Shown: positions 32,914-41,186, numbered from the stretch's first letter. The stretch: DNA of 64,000 bases from DASQMT01 sp963827335 (GCA_963827335.1 CAWHAP010000007.1:1-64000), one strand, 5' to 3'. The notes: a model not told the origin generated them from the sequence alone. Made by a program: numbers and translations.

Positions 32914-33892
32914 CGCCCTCCAGCAGCGCCGGCAGCAGGCGCTCGGCGACCAACCGGTCGACGGCGGCGGGCGTGTACGGCGCGAGCAGCGCTGCCGCGC
33001 GCTCGGCGTAGTCCGCGGACGGGGCGTCGAGCGCGGCCCGCAGCGCCGCGGCGAGCGCGGCGGGATCGTCGCCCGCCACCAGCCGCGGGTCCAGCGCCCG
33101 GGCCAGCGGCAGCGCCGCGTAGGGTCCCGGCGCCGCGTTCGTGACGAGCGCGCAGCCGTCCGCGAGCGCCTCGAGCTGCGCGATCCCGTAGTCCTCGCGC
33201 CGCGGCGCCGTCGCGAACACCCGCGCGCGGCGCAGCAGCGCGCGGTACGCGTCCGGCGCGAGCATCCCGGCGTAGCGCACGCCCGGCTCGTCGCGGCCCG
33301 CGACGCCCGCGACGACGAGCTCCTCGCCGTCGCGCCGTGCCACGCGCCAGGCCGCGAGCACGCGGTCCAGGCCCTTCTTGGCGGGGTTCGCGCCGTAGGT
33401 GAGCACCGCGACCTCGCGGTCCCCTTGCGGCCCCGACGGCGCGACGGGGATCGGGACCGCGACCGCGGGCGTGGCGACCGGCGGCGCCTCCTCCAGCGCG
33501 GCCGCGGTCACGGGGACGAGCAGCGGCGCGGCCGCCAGCCGGCGCCGCTCCACCGGGCGCTGCCAGAGCCCGTGCCGGCCCGGCCGGTTCCCCGCCGCCG
33601 CGGCGTCGAAGCGGATCGCGCCGGGCTCGGGCCACAGCAGGGCCGCCGTCGTCGTGCAGTAGACGATCGCGCGCGGCCGGCCGGCGCGCAGGGCCGCCTG
33701 CGCGGCGCGGCGGGCCGGGACGGCCCATGCCAGGTCGGTCAGGGCGAAGGTCCGCGGCTCGCGCGCGCGGCGGACGCGCGCCACGGCCACCGTCGCCCCG
33801 GCCCGCTCCAGCGCGCCGGCGAGCGCGTCGTCGGAGGCGCGCAGCCCCGTGGTGCCGCCGATCGACACGAGCAGGACGTCGGGCCGCGGCAT
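32888..33892 (-). CDS. GT4-type glycosyltransferase
   Basis: A 334-residue GT-B fold glycosyltransferase. N-terminal half is short and variable; C-terminal half has the donor-binding region VAVLTYGANPAKKGLDRVLAAW, then ARVFATAPRREDYGIAQLEALADGCALVTN, matching family 4 with its E-x7-E type motif. It lies downstream of otsB and a membrane-protein gene on the same strand, with 1 base between stop and start, so one operon is likely. The sugar donor and acceptor are unknown. Its last codons fall inside the long inverted repeat at 32674-32913, so the C-terminal tail may have been altered by that element. Confidence 0.85.
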   Translation of the reverse strand: MPRPDVLLVSIGGTTGLRASDDALAGALERAGATVAVARVRRAREPRTFALTDLAWAVPARRAAQAALRAGRPRAIVYCTTTAALLWPEPGAIRFDAAAAGNRPGRHGLWQRPVERRRLAAAPLLVPVTAAALEEAPPVATPAVAVPIPVAPSGPQGDREVAVLTYGANPAKKGLDRVLAAWRVARRDGEELVVAGVAGRDEPGVRYAGMLAPDAYRALLRRARVFATAPRREDYGIAQLEALADGCALVTNAAPGPYAALPLARALDPRLVAGDDPAALAAALRAALDAPSADYAERAAALLAPYTPAAVDRLVAERLLPALLEGAGERQHRH

Positions 33893-33893
33893 C

Positions 33894-34394
33894 TCAGCCG
33901 GCCATGAGGCCGGGGGTGCGGATCAGCCGGATCGGCGACAGCGGCGGCGTCTTGTCGATGTAGAAGCGGAAGCCGTCGCGCTCCTCGATCGCGCTCACGG
34001 CCGCCTCCTGGCGCCGCCAGGCGAGCGCCCAGATGATCGCGAACCCCGCGGCCACGGCCGAGACCTGCGGCATGAAGACGCCGAGGAACGCCGCGCCCAG
34101 CGTCGAGAAGAGCAGCGGCCAGAGCCGGTTGAGCAGCGTCAGGCCGGGCCGCAGCTCCGGCAGCATCATCTGCACCCGCGCGTCGGCCAGCAGCCGCGCG
34201 ATCGGGGGCGAGGCGGCGTTGCGCCGGCCGAGCCAGCCACCGATCAGCGCGGCCACCAGCCACCAGCCGACCGCGACCTCCATCGGCCCGTAGTCGTCGC
34301 TCGCGGCCACGCGGGCGACCGTCAGGGCCGCGAGCAGGGTGGCCGACCCAGCGCTGAGCAGGACCGTCGTCTTGAGGAAGTCGACGAACCGCAC
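33894..34394 (-). CDS. membrane protein of unknown function in otsB operon
   Basis: A 166-residue membrane protein with about four helices: TTVLLSAGSATLLAALTVA, EVAVGWWLVAALIGGWLG, LWPLLFSTLGAAFLGVFM and VSAVAAGFAIIWALAW. The C-terminal part is soluble with FRFYIDKTPPLSPIRLIRTPG. No family is recognised. GTG at 34394 begins MRFVDFLKTTV, 7 bases after the otsB stop; it ends 1 base before the glycosyltransferase gene. The order otsB, membrane protein, GT4 suggests a shared role in a cell-surface or trehalose-related glycan, which is inference. Confidence 0.7.
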   Translation of the reverse strand: MRFVDFLKTTVLLSAGSATLLAALTVARVAASDDYGPMEVAVGWWLVAALIGGWLGRRNAASPPIARLLADARVQMMLPELRPGLTLLNRLWPLLFSTLGAAFLGVFMPQVSAVAAGFAIIWALAWRRQEAAVSAIEERDGFRFYIDKTPPLSPIRLIRTPGLMAG

Positions 34395-34401
34395 GGGTCC
34401 G

Positions 34402-35205
34402 TCAGGCCAGCAGGGCCTTGAGCAGGTCGCGGACCCCGTCGGTGCCCTCGACCATGGCGTCCGCCTCCTCCTCGAGCTCCTTCGGGCCCTCGTCCGAGCG
34501 CACGCCGACCCGCAGCGCGGTGCCCAGCCGCCCCATCTCGACGAGTTCGTCGAGCCCGTGGAAGGCGTCGATGTCCGTCCGGTCGTCGCCCACGTACATG
34601 GCGGCCGCGAGGTCGGTGTCGCGCAGCAGGCCGACGATGCCGGCCCCCTTGTCGATCCGCACCGGCGGCCGGATCTCGAGCACCTTGCGGCCCCAGTGCG
34701 TCCGGTAGCCGGAGGCCTCCGCGCGCTCGGCCACCTCGCGGATGGCGGCCTCGGCGCCCTCCTCGTCGGGCACGCCGCGCCAGTGCAGCGCCGCGATCGC
34801 CTCCTTGTCCTCGAGCCGCACGCGCAGGCGCTTGAGCTCCTCGCCGTAGGCGTCGCGCATGAAGCCCTGGATCCGGCGCGTCCACGCCTGCAGCTCACGG
34901 TCGAGCTCGGGCGCGATCGCGCCGGGGCGCAGCACCTCGGAGCCGTGGTTGCCGAGGTAGGCGATCGAGCCGAGCGAGACGATCCGGCGCGCGTCCGACG
35001 CCCGGCGGCCCGACACGCAGGCGACGGTGCCGTAGCGCCGCGCGATCTCGATCAGCGGGCGGCGCGTCGTCTCGGGCATGTGCGCGTCGTCGGGCTGGGC
35101 GACGATCGGGGCGAGCACGCCGTCGACGTCGAGCAGCACCGCGGATCGCTCCGGGTCGCGCCGCAGCGGCTCGAGCAGGGCGTCCAGGGCGGCGTCGGCG
35201 GGCAT
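34402..35205 (-). CDS. otsB: trehalose-6-phosphate phosphatase
   Basis: A 267-residue HAD-superfamily phosphatase that removes phosphate from trehalose-6-phosphate. Motif I with nucleophile is LLDVDGVLAPI (D-x-D), motif II is in CVSGRRASDARRIV, the Lys motif is RIDKGAGIVGLL, and the last acids are in YVGDDRTDIDAF; the order fits OtsB. No trehalose-phosphate synthase is in the window, but a GT4 gene follows in the operon. I start at ATG 35205; the frame is open to 35352 but that part lies across the divergent cupin gene. Only 19 bases separate the two starts. Confidence 0.92.
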   Translation of the reverse strand: MPADAALDALLEPLRRDPERSAVLLDVDGVLAPIVAQPDDAHMPETTRRPLIEIARRYGTVACVSGRRASDARRIVSLGSIAYLGNHGSEVLRPGAIAPELDRELQAWTRRIQGFMRDAYGEELKRLRVRLEDKEAIAALHWRGVPDEEGAEAAIREVAERAEASGYRTHWGRKVLEIRPPVRIDKGAGIVGLLRDTDLAAAMYVGDDRTDIDAFHGLDELVEMGRLGTALRVGVRSDEGPKELEEEADAMVEGTDGVRDLLKALLA

Positions 35206-35211
35206 CGGCCG

Positions 35212-35217
35212 TAGTAT
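35212..35217 (+). promoter_or_regulatory. leaderless -10 between otsB and cupin genes
   Basis: TAGTAT is 7 bases before the cupin ATG. The two divergent start codons are only 19 bases apart, and on the minus strand the overlapping CATACT ends 7 bases before the otsB ATG. The two polymerases would compete for the same few bases. Confidence 0.45.
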
Positions 35218-35224
35218 GGCGGCC

Positions 35225-35620
35225 ATGACGGAGACGACCTCGGGCGAGGGCTGGGCCGTCGGCAGCATCGACGGGATGGGCGAGGGGCCCGGCTTCCGCA
35301 AGGTCCGCAAGGCGCTCGGCGTCACCGCGTTCGGCGTCAACGCCGTCGTCATCCCGCCGGGCTACACCTCCGGGCGCCACCTGCACGAGCGTCAGGAGGA
35401 GCTGTACTTCGTGCACGCCGGCACGCTGGAGATCACGTTCGGCGACGGCGCAGGGCACACGCTGGGCCCGGGCGGCTTCGCGCGCGTCGACCCGTCCACC
35501 GTGCGGCAGCTGCGCAACGTGAGCGACACCGAGGATGCCGTGTACGTGTGCGTCGGCGGCGCGGGCGGCTACGTCGGCCGCGACGGGCTGCTGCCCGAGG
35601 GCGAGACCAGCCCGCGCTAG
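35225..35620 (+). CDS. cupin-domain protein
   Basis: A 131-residue single cupin barrel. Motif 1 is GRHLHERQEELYFVHAGTLEI (G-x5-H-x-H-x3-4-E-x6-G), and motif 2 is PGGFARVDPSTVRQLRN, where the usual His is Thr/Arg. Metal binding may thus rest on motif 1 only. Function unknown. ATG 35225; TAGTAT (35212-35217) ends 7 bases before, and lies between the divergent otsB and this gene. Its stop overlaps that of mscL by 4 bases. Confidence 0.88.
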   Translation: MTETTSGEGWAVGSIDGMGEGPGFRKVRKALGVTAFGVNAVVIPPGYTSGRHLHERQEELYFVHAGTLEITFGDGAGHTLGPGGFARVDPSTVRQLRNVSDTEDAVYVCVGGAGGYVGRDGLLPEGETSPR

Positions 35621-36048
35621 GCGGAGGGCGGCGGCGTCGACGGCGGCGGCGCCGAGGGCGCCGCGCCGCCCTGCGCCAGGAGCAGGTCGCGGATCTCCGT
35701 CAGCAGCTTCGTCTCGTCCGACGGCGCCGGCGTGTCGACCCCGTCGTCGCTGCGGCGCAGCTCGTTGAGCCTCGTCATCGGGACGACGACCACGAAGTAG
35801 ATCGCGGCGGCCACGATCGCGAACTGGATCAGCGCGGTGATCGTCGAGCCCCAGACGACCCGTGCCTCGCCCACGTCGATCCCCGCCGCCCCGAAGTCCG
35901 GCGATCCCCCGAGGGCGCCGATGATCCCCCCGATGAAGTCGTTCGCGAACGCGCTCACCACGGCGCCGAACGCGGCGCCGAGCACCACGGCGATCGCGAG
36001 GTCCACGACGTTGCCGCGCATGAGGAAGTCACGGAAGCCCTCGAGCAT
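35617..36048 (-). CDS. mscL: large-conductance mechanosensitive channel
   Basis: A 143-residue MscL, a pentameric inner-membrane channel that opens on osmotic downshock. The start MLEGFRDFLMRGNVVDLAIAVVLG and GAAFGAVVSAFANDFIGGIIG are the conserved N-terminal helix and pore helix TM1. TM2 is LIQFAIVAAAIYFVVVVPMTRLN. The C-terminal bundle ETKLLTEIRDLLLAQ is followed by a Pro-rich tail, longer than usual. ATG 36048, 24 bases from the divergent ppa start. Confidence 0.96.
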   Translation of the reverse strand: MLEGFRDFLMRGNVVDLAIAVVLGAAFGAVVSAFANDFIGGIIGALGGSPDFGAAGIDVGEARVVWGSTITALIQFAIVAAAIYFVVVVPMTRLNELRRSDDGVDTPAPSDETKLLTEIRDLLLAQGGAAPSAPPPSTPPPSA

Positions 36049-36072
36049 CTCGCCGACTAAGGTTCGCGCGGC

Positions 36073-36564
36073 ATGGACGAACCCCTCCACTGCCTGGTCG
36101 AGATCCCCAAGGGCTCGCGCAACAAGTACGAGTGGGACGAGGCGCTCGGGGGGATCAAGCTCGACCGCTTCCTGTTCTCGTCCGTCGTGTACCCCACGGA
36201 CTACGGCTTCGTCACCGACACGCTCGGGGAGGACGGCGACCCGCTCGACGCGATGGTCTGCGTCTCCGAGCCGACGTTCTCGGGCTGCCTGATCGCGGTC
36301 ACGGCCATCGCCGTCCTGCGCATGACCGACGACAAGGGCCAGGACGACAAGATCCTCTGCGTGCCCCACGAGGATCCGAACTGGAGCGGGCTGCGCGAGC
36401 TCGCCGACCTGCCCGACCAGCTGCGCAGCGAGATCGAGCACTTCTTCTCGATCTACAAGCAGCCCGAGGGCAAGGACGTGAGCATCGACGGCTGGTACGA
36501 ACGCGGCGTGGCGCTGCAGATCATCGAGGAGAGCCGGGTGCGCTGGCGGGAGCGGGCGTCCTGA
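36073..36564 (+). CDS. ppa: inorganic pyrophosphatase
   Basis: A 163-residue family I soluble pyrophosphatase that splits pyrophosphate from biosynthesis. The signature DGDPLDAMV is present, with EIPKGSRNKYEWDE at the substrate site and YPTDYGFVTDTL. Length fits bacterial hexameric forms (about 165-175). Box TAAGGT (36058-36063) ends 9 bases before the ATG. Its stop overlaps the CTG start of the asparaginase gene (CTGA). Confidence 0.97.
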   Translation: MDEPLHCLVEIPKGSRNKYEWDEALGGIKLDRFLFSSVVYPTDYGFVTDTLGEDGDPLDAMVCVSEPTFSGCLIAVTAIAVLRMTDDKGQDDKILCVPHEDPNWSGLRELADLPDQLRSEIEHFFSIYKQPEGKDVSIDGWYERGVALQIIEESRVRWRERAS

Positions 36565-37490
36565 CGCGCGTCGTCGCCGTCCGGGGAGGCGCGGTCGAGT
36601 CCGAGCACCGCGTCGCCTGGTGCGTGACCGCGCCGGACGGCTCGGTGACCGGGCCCGACGGCGACCTGCCGGTCTTCGCGCGCTCCGCGGTCAAGCCCCT
36701 GCAGGCGCTGGGGAGCGTGCGTGCGGGCGTGCTCGAGCGCTTCGGGCTCGACCGCCGCCACCTCGCGCTCGCCTGCGCCTCGCACGGCGGGTCGCCCGAC
36801 CACGTCGCGGTCGTGGCCGAGGTGCTCGAGGCGTGCGGGCTGGTCGAGGGCGCGCTCGGCTGCGGGCCCGAGCTGCCGCGCGATCCGCGCGCCGCCGAGG
36901 GCGCGCGGCCGTCGCGGATCCGCCACAACTGCTCGGGCAAGCACGCGTTCGGGCTGGCCCGCTGCCTGGCGGAAGGCTGGCCGCTCGACGGCTACTTCCG
37001 CGCCGGGCACGCGCTCCAGGGCGCGATGCGCGACTGCGTCGCCGAGGCCTGCGGCATCGAGGGTCCGAGCGAGGAGGCCACCGACGGATGCGGGATGCGC
37101 ACGTTCGCCGTGCCGCTCTCGGCGCTCGCCCGCGCGTTCGGCGCGCTGGCGGGCGGCGGCCTCGGGCCGTCCGGCGACCGCTGCGCCGCGGCCATGCGCG
37201 CCTATCCCGAGCTCGTCGCCTTCGGCGGGGCGATCGACACCGAGCTGATGCGGGCCGAGCCGGGCCTCGTGGCGAAGATCGGGGCCGAGGGCGTGCTCGC
37301 GGTCGGCCTCGCCGACGGGCGCGGACTGGCGCTCAAGGTGCGCGACGGCGCGCTGCGCGCGGTCCCGCCGGCGGGCGTCGCGCTCGCCCGTGCGGAGCTG
37401 GGCCTAGCCGCCGCGGTCCCCGAGGCGCTCGCGGCCGCGCCGATCGTCAACTCCCGCGGCGTGCGCGTCGGCGAGCTGCGCGCCGGCTGA
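36561..37490 (+). CDS. asparaginase II family protein, CTG start
   Basis: A 309-residue protein of the asparaginase II family (Rhizobium type, unrelated to AnsA). It has RGGAVESEHRV, the FARSAVKPLQAL stretch with SxxK-like Ser-Lys, ACASHGGSPDHV, the RHNCSGKHAFGLA core and a TDGCGMRTFAVPL site. No ATG, GTG or TTG is near; the family start (RVVAVRGG) coincides with a CTG that overlaps the ppa stop (CTGA), as ATGA overlaps do elsewhere. I therefore infer CTG initiation. A hairpin GACCGCCG/CGGCGGTC (37489-37515) follows. Confidence 0.8.
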   Translation: MTRVVAVRGGAVESEHRVAWCVTAPDGSVTGPDGDLPVFARSAVKPLQALGSVRAGVLERFGLDRRHLALACASHGGSPDHVAVVAEVLEACGLVEGALGCGPELPRDPRAAEGARPSRIRHNCSGKHAFGLARCLAEGWPLDGYFRAGHALQGAMRDCVAEACGIEGPSEEATDGCGMRTFAVPLSALARAFGALAGGGLGPSGDRCAAAMRAYPELVAFGGAIDTELMRAEPGLVAKIGAEGVLAVGLADGRGLALKVRDGALRAVPPAGVALARAELGLAAAVPEALAAAPIVNSRGVRVGELRAG

Positions 37491-37515
37491 CCGCCGCTCC
37501 AGGATGTCGGCGGTC
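37489..37515 (+). terminator. hairpin after asparaginase gene
   Basis: GACCGCCG (37489-37496) pairs with CGGCGGTC (37508-37515) around an 11-base loop. It includes the stop codon and lacks a T tract, so its role as terminator is uncertain. Confidence 0.45.
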
Positions 37516-37532
37516 CGGCCGATCAAGCAGGT

Positions 37533-38522
37533 GTGCTCGAAACCGACGAGCTCCGCGTCCGCGTGGCCTGCGTCCGCCTGGGCGCCGTCTCGACGATCGT
37601 GCTCGTCCTCGTCGGGATCGCCTACTACCTGACGACCTGGGACCAGCCGCACCGCCCCCTGATGTCCGCGCTGGCCGCCGGCTTCGGCGTGCTCGCGCTG
37701 CTGCTCGTGCTGCTGCCCGTCGACCGGCTCGTCGTGGGGCGCACGCGCGACATCTTCTTCGTCGCCTGGAGCATCGCCTCGGCGGGCGGGATCGCGCTCT
37801 TCTACCACCTCGACGGCGGCGGCCGCAGCCCGATCGCGTTCGGCCTCGTCCTGGCGCTCGCCTTCGCCGCGCTGCTCTACCCGCTGCGGGGCGCGATCGG
37901 CGTCGCCGCGCTCGTGATCGGCGCCTACCTCACCGTGGCCCTCGCGCATCCCCACGAGACCACCGACGTCCTGTTCGTGGCGGCCTCGCTGCTGCTCACG
38001 TCGGTGATGTGCGTCGGCACCGCGTTCTGGCGCGACCGCCAGCGCCTCGAGCTGACCCGCCTCTCGGTCACGGACCCGCTCACCGGCTGCCTGAACCGCC
38101 GCGGCCTGGAGGACGGCCTCGAGCGCGCGATCGCGCACGGGACCGGCTTCGCGCTCGTCACGCTCGACCTCGACGACTTCAAGGCGGTCAACGACCGCGA
38201 CGGCCACGCGGCGGGCGACGCCGTCCTGCGCGAGACGGCGCGCTGCCTCCGCGACGCCGTCCGGCCGACCGACGCCGTCGGGCGGCTCGGCGGCGACGAG
38301 TTCGCGATCCTGCTGCCAGGCGCCGGCGCGGACGCCGCCCGCGCCATCGTCGACCGCGCCGTGCTGGCGCTCTCGGTGACCGCCCCGGCGTCGTTCGGGC
38401 TGGCCGTGCACCCGGAGGACGGGCGCACGAGCGACGCGCTCTTCCGCCGCGCGGACGCGGCGGTCTACGCCGCCAAGGCCACGCGCCGCGGTCGCGGCTA
38501 CGGCGCCGCGCTCGACGCCTGA
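37533..38522 (+). CDS. membrane GGDEF diguanylate cyclase
   Basis: A 329-residue protein. Residues 10-170 contain about six membrane helices. The cytoplasmic GGDEF domain has RLGGDEF (about 250-256), DLDDFKAVNDRDGHAAGD and late AAVYAAKATRRGRG. The active site is intact, so c-di-GMP synthesis is likely. Before GGDEF no RxxD I-site is clear. GTG 37533 gives MLETDELRV. Its end overlaps by 25 bases that of the convergent GGDEF-EAL-REC gene. Confidence 0.9.
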   Translation: MLETDELRVRVACVRLGAVSTIVLVLVGIAYYLTTWDQPHRPLMSALAAGFGVLALLLVLLPVDRLVVGRTRDIFFVAWSIASAGGIALFYHLDGGGRSPIAFGLVLALAFAALLYPLRGAIGVAALVIGAYLTVALAHPHETTDVLFVAASLLLTSVMCVGTAFWRDRQRLELTRLSVTDPLTGCLNRRGLEDGLERAIAHGTGFALVTLDLDDFKAVNDRDGHAAGDAVLRETARCLRDAVRPTDAVGRLGGDEFAILLPGAGADAARAIVDRAVLALSVTAPASFGLAVHPEDGRTSDALFRRADAAVYAAKATRRGRGYGAALDA

Positions 38523-40339
38523 GGCGCGCGCAGCCCGACGTCGAGGACGGCGGCGCGGATCGCTTCGATCGCCGCCGGCTTGGCCATGAAGCGCTCGGCT
38601 CCGAGCGCCAGGACCTGCGACGCGTACGTCGCCTCGTCGCGGCCGGAGATCACGACGACGCCCGCCCAGGGCGCGACCTCGAGGATCCTCGGGAGCGCCG
38701 CGAGGCCGTCCACGTTCGGCATCGACAGGTCGAGCAGGACGACGTCCGGGCAGGCGGCGGCGACGACGCCCACCACGGCCTCGCCGTCGCCGGCCTCGCC
38801 CACCACCTCGACCAGGCCGTCGTGCTCGAGCGTCGTGCGCATGAGCGCACGGATCCCCGGCGCGTCGTCGCAGACCACGACGCGGATCGGGGCCGTGGGC
38901 GCCGGCGCGGCCTCGATGAGCCGCTCCAGGTCGCCGGCTTCGCGCGCCGCCGACCACAGGAAGCCCTGGGCGGTGGAGCAGCCGAGCGCGCGCAGCGCGT
39001 CGGCCTGCGCCGCAGCCTCGACGCCCTCGGCGATCGGCGTCAGCTCCAGCGCGGCGGCCAGCTTGATCAGGGCGGCGACGAGGCCGCGGGTGCGCCCGCC
39101 GTCGTCCTGGATGCCCTGGATGAACGAGCGGTCGATCTTCAGCACGTCGACCGGGAAGCGTCCGAGGTAGCTCAGCGACGAGTACCCCGTCCCTCTGCCT
39201 CGGCCTGCGGCCTCGTCACCGGCTCCGCCTCGCGTCCACGCGAGCTCGACGCCGAGCGACTTCAGCGCGTGCAGGCGCTCGCCCGTGGCCTCCGCGTCGG
39301 CGAGCACGGCGGTCTCGGTGATCTCGAGGCAGACGCGGCCGGGGTCGACGCCCGTCCCGGCGAGGATCGCGGCGACGTCGCCGACCAGCTCGGGCTGCGC
39401 CAGCTGGCGCGCCGAGAGGTTCACGGACATCGACAGCTCCGCCATCCGGCCGCTGCCCCGCGCCCAGCGCGCGAGCTGCGCGCAGGCCTCGCGGAGCACC
39501 CAGCGCCCGAGCGGCACGATCAGGCCCGAGGACTCGGCCACTCCGATGAACTCGCCGGGCGCCACGAGCCCCCGCTCGGGGTGCGCCCAGCGCACCAGCG
39601 CCTCGACGCCGGTCGGGCGGTCGGTGCCGAGCGCCACCTGGGGCTGGTAGTGCAGCACCAGCTCGTCCCGCTCGAGCGCGCGGCGCAGCTCGTCCTGCGG
39701 GGAGCGCCGGCCGGGCACGCCGTCGCCGCCGCGCCGCCCGGCGGCGCGCAGCGCGGCGCCGGCCTCCCGCAGCACGCCCTCGGCGTCGCCGCCCGGGCCG
39801 GCCTCGGCGACGCCGATCGACGCCCGCACGCGATGGTCGCGGCCGCCCAGCGGGACCGGCGGGGCGAGCGCGGCGAGCGCGCGGGCGGCGACCGCGCCGG
39901 GATCCGCGCCCGCGGTCATCCCGTCGCACAGGAGCGCGAACTCGTCGCCGCCGAGGCGCGCGACGGTGTCGGACGGGCGCATGATCGCCCGCAGGCGCGC
40001 CGCCACGTCGATCAGCACGGCGTCGCGGTCCGCGTCGCCGACGAGCGTGAGCCCCTCGATGCCGAGGAGCAGCACCGCGAGCTTGCCGCCGCTGCGCGGG
40101 AGGCGGGCGAAGGCCTGGCCGAGGCGGTCGGCGAGCAGGGCGCGGTTCGGCAGGCCCGTGAGCTGGTCGTGCAGCGCGCCGTGGGCGAGCGAGGCCGCCA
40201 GGTCGGCGGCCGCGCTCGGGTCGTCCCCGGGCAGCAGGACGCGGATCCGCGGAGCGTGCATGTCCGGGTGATCGGCCGCGAGCGCGGCGCGTGCATCGTC
40301 CGTCTGCGCGATCCGGAGCCGCGCGCTAGCCGAGGCCAT
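38498..40339 (-). CDS. GGDEF-EAL-receiver protein with insertion in EAL active site
   Basis: A 613-residue soluble protein. GGDEF about 60-205 with RLGGDEF (about 128-134), EAL about 225-465 with VEALVRW (about 242), NLSARQ and EITETA, then a receiver domain about 485-605 (VVVCDDAPGIRALM, phospho-acceptor in VVLLDLSMPNVDG, VISGRDE, KPA). A C-terminal receiver is unusual. In the EAL domain the loop that should be DDFGTGYSS reads WTRGGAGDEAAGRGRGTGYSS (about 368-388). Two metal-binding Asp are lost to an in-frame repeat unit, so the phosphodiesterase is probably dead while GTGYSS and KIDRSF remain. The GGDEF site is intact. Confidence 0.9.
   Translation of the reverse strand: MASASARLRIAQTDDARAALAADHPDMHAPRIRVLLPGDDPSAAADLAASLAHGALHDQLTGLPNRALLADRLGQAFARLPRSGGKLAVLLLGIEGLTLVGDADRDAVLIDVAARLRAIMRPSDTVARLGGDEFALLCDGMTAGADPGAVAARALAALAPPVPLGGRDHRVRASIGVAEAGPGGDAEGVLREAGAALRAAGRRGGDGVPGRRSPQDELRRALERDELVLHYQPQVALGTDRPTGVEALVRWAHPERGLVAPGEFIGVAESSGLIVPLGRWVLREACAQLARWARGSGRMAELSMSVNLSARQLAQPELVGDVAAILAGTGVDPGRVCLEITETAVLADAEATGERLHALKSLGVELAWTRGGAGDEAAGRGRGTGYSSLSYLGRFPVDVLKIDRSFIQGIQDDGGRTRGLVAALIKLAAALELTPIAEGVEAAAQADALRALGCSTAQGFLWSAAREAGDLERLIEAAPAPTAPIRVVVCDDAPGIRALMRTTLEHDGLVEVVGEAGDGEAVVGVVAAACPDVVLLDLSMPNVDGLAALPRILEVAPWAGVVVISGRDEATYASQVLALGAERFMAKPAAIEAIRAAVLDVGLRAPQASSAAP
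39193..39232 (-). repeat. 40-base repeat unit inserted in EAL coding region
   Basis: On the coding strand the unit contains GGAGCCGGTGACGAGGC and AGGCCGAGGCAGA, which match 20471-20508 with a few changes and one indel, in the same sense. It adds about 11 codons net, in frame, with codons rare here (CGA, GGA, GGT, GCA, AGA). Because the surrounding EAL motif is universal, the insertion point is clear to within a few bases. Confidence 0.65.
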
Positions 40340-41186
40340 GCTCGAGCGCCCCCTTCACCCCGGCGTCGAGGGCGTTCAGCCGGTGCAGCGCGAGCGCCTC
40401 GGGCGACCCGAAGCGCCGCCCGGGCGCCGCATCCGGCCCGTGATGGCAGAGCACGCAGTGCAGCAGCGCGACGCGCCGCTCGGGGGCGAGGCCGTGCAGG
40501 CGCGGCTCGAGCAGCTGCTGGCCGAGCACGAGGTGCCCGAGCAGCCGGCCCTCGTCGGACAGCCCCAGCTCGGCGCCGTAGGTGAACTCGCGCGTCTTGC
40601 CGAGGTCGTGCACGAGCGCGGCGGTCACGAGCAGGTCGGAGTTCAGCCGGGGATGCAGCTGGCAGGTCTCCAGCGCGAGCGTCGCGACCGCGACGGTGTG
40701 CTCCAGCAGCCCGCCCAGGTAGGCGTGGTGGCCGGCTCGCGTGCACGGGGCGCGGCGCCACTCGGCGCGCAGCGCGGCATCGCCCAGGAGCGCCTCGAGC
40801 AGCGCGCGGTAGCCCGGGTCGTGGACCTCGCGCGCGAGGTGCTCGAGGAAGCCGTCGAGCTCGTCGAGGTTGCGGTAGGCGACGGGGAGGAACGCGGCGG
40901 GGTCGGCGTCCGCCGCCCGCTCGATCGCCCGCACCTCGACCTGCAGCGCGTCGCGGAAGCGCTCCACGCGGCCCTGCACGCGGACGAGGTCGCCGCGGTC
41001 GAAGCGGCCGCCGAGCAGGTCCGCGTCGCGGAACACGCGCGCGGGGAGCGCGCTCGTGCGGTCGCGCAGCTCGAGCGCGAGGTAGGGCGCGCCGGTGCGG
41101 GCGGTCAGGCGGTCCTTGCGCGTGCACGCGTAGACGCCGGCGACGTCGTCGCCGGCGCGCAGGGCGCTGAGCTCCACCACGGCCAT
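40326..41186 (-). CDS. OB-fold plus HD-domain protein (YhaM-like)
   Basis: A 286-residue protein. The N-terminal 100 residues are an OB-fold nucleic-acid binding domain (LALELRDRTSALPARVF, GDLVRVQGRVERF). The C-terminal HD domain has H...LEHT, TAALVHDLGKTREF and HCVLCHHG, all metal ligands of HD phosphohydrolases. This arrangement matches YhaM-type 3'-5' exoribonucleases. ATG 41186. It overlaps the GGDEF-EAL-REC gene by 14 bases, with unclear reason. It is divergent from the PAC2 gene, 64 bases between starts. Confidence 0.82.
   Translation of the reverse strand: MAVVELSALRAGDDVAGVYACTRKDRLTARTGAPYLALELRDRTSALPARVFRDADLLGGRFDRGDLVRVQGRVERFRDALQVEVRAIERAADADPAAFLPVAYRNLDELDGFLEHLAREVHDPGYRALLEALLGDAALRAEWRRAPCTRAGHHAYLGGLLEHTVAVATLALETCQLHPRLNSDLLVTAALVHDLGKTREFTYGAELGLSDEGRLLGHLVLGQQLLEPRLHGLAPERRVALLHCVLCHHGPDAAPGRRFGSPEALALHRLNALDAGVKGALEHGLG

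Noticed and set aside
35206..35352. Longer N-terminus for the trehalose-phosphate phosphatase.
   Set aside because: It would run across the divergent cupin gene and its promoter, and the family does not need these residues.
36573..36587. GTCCGGGGAGG-type match to dyad element A inside the asparaginase gene.
   Set aside because: It is coding (VRGGAV), only a half site and lacks the symmetric arm. The similar match near 48111 is rejected for the same reason.
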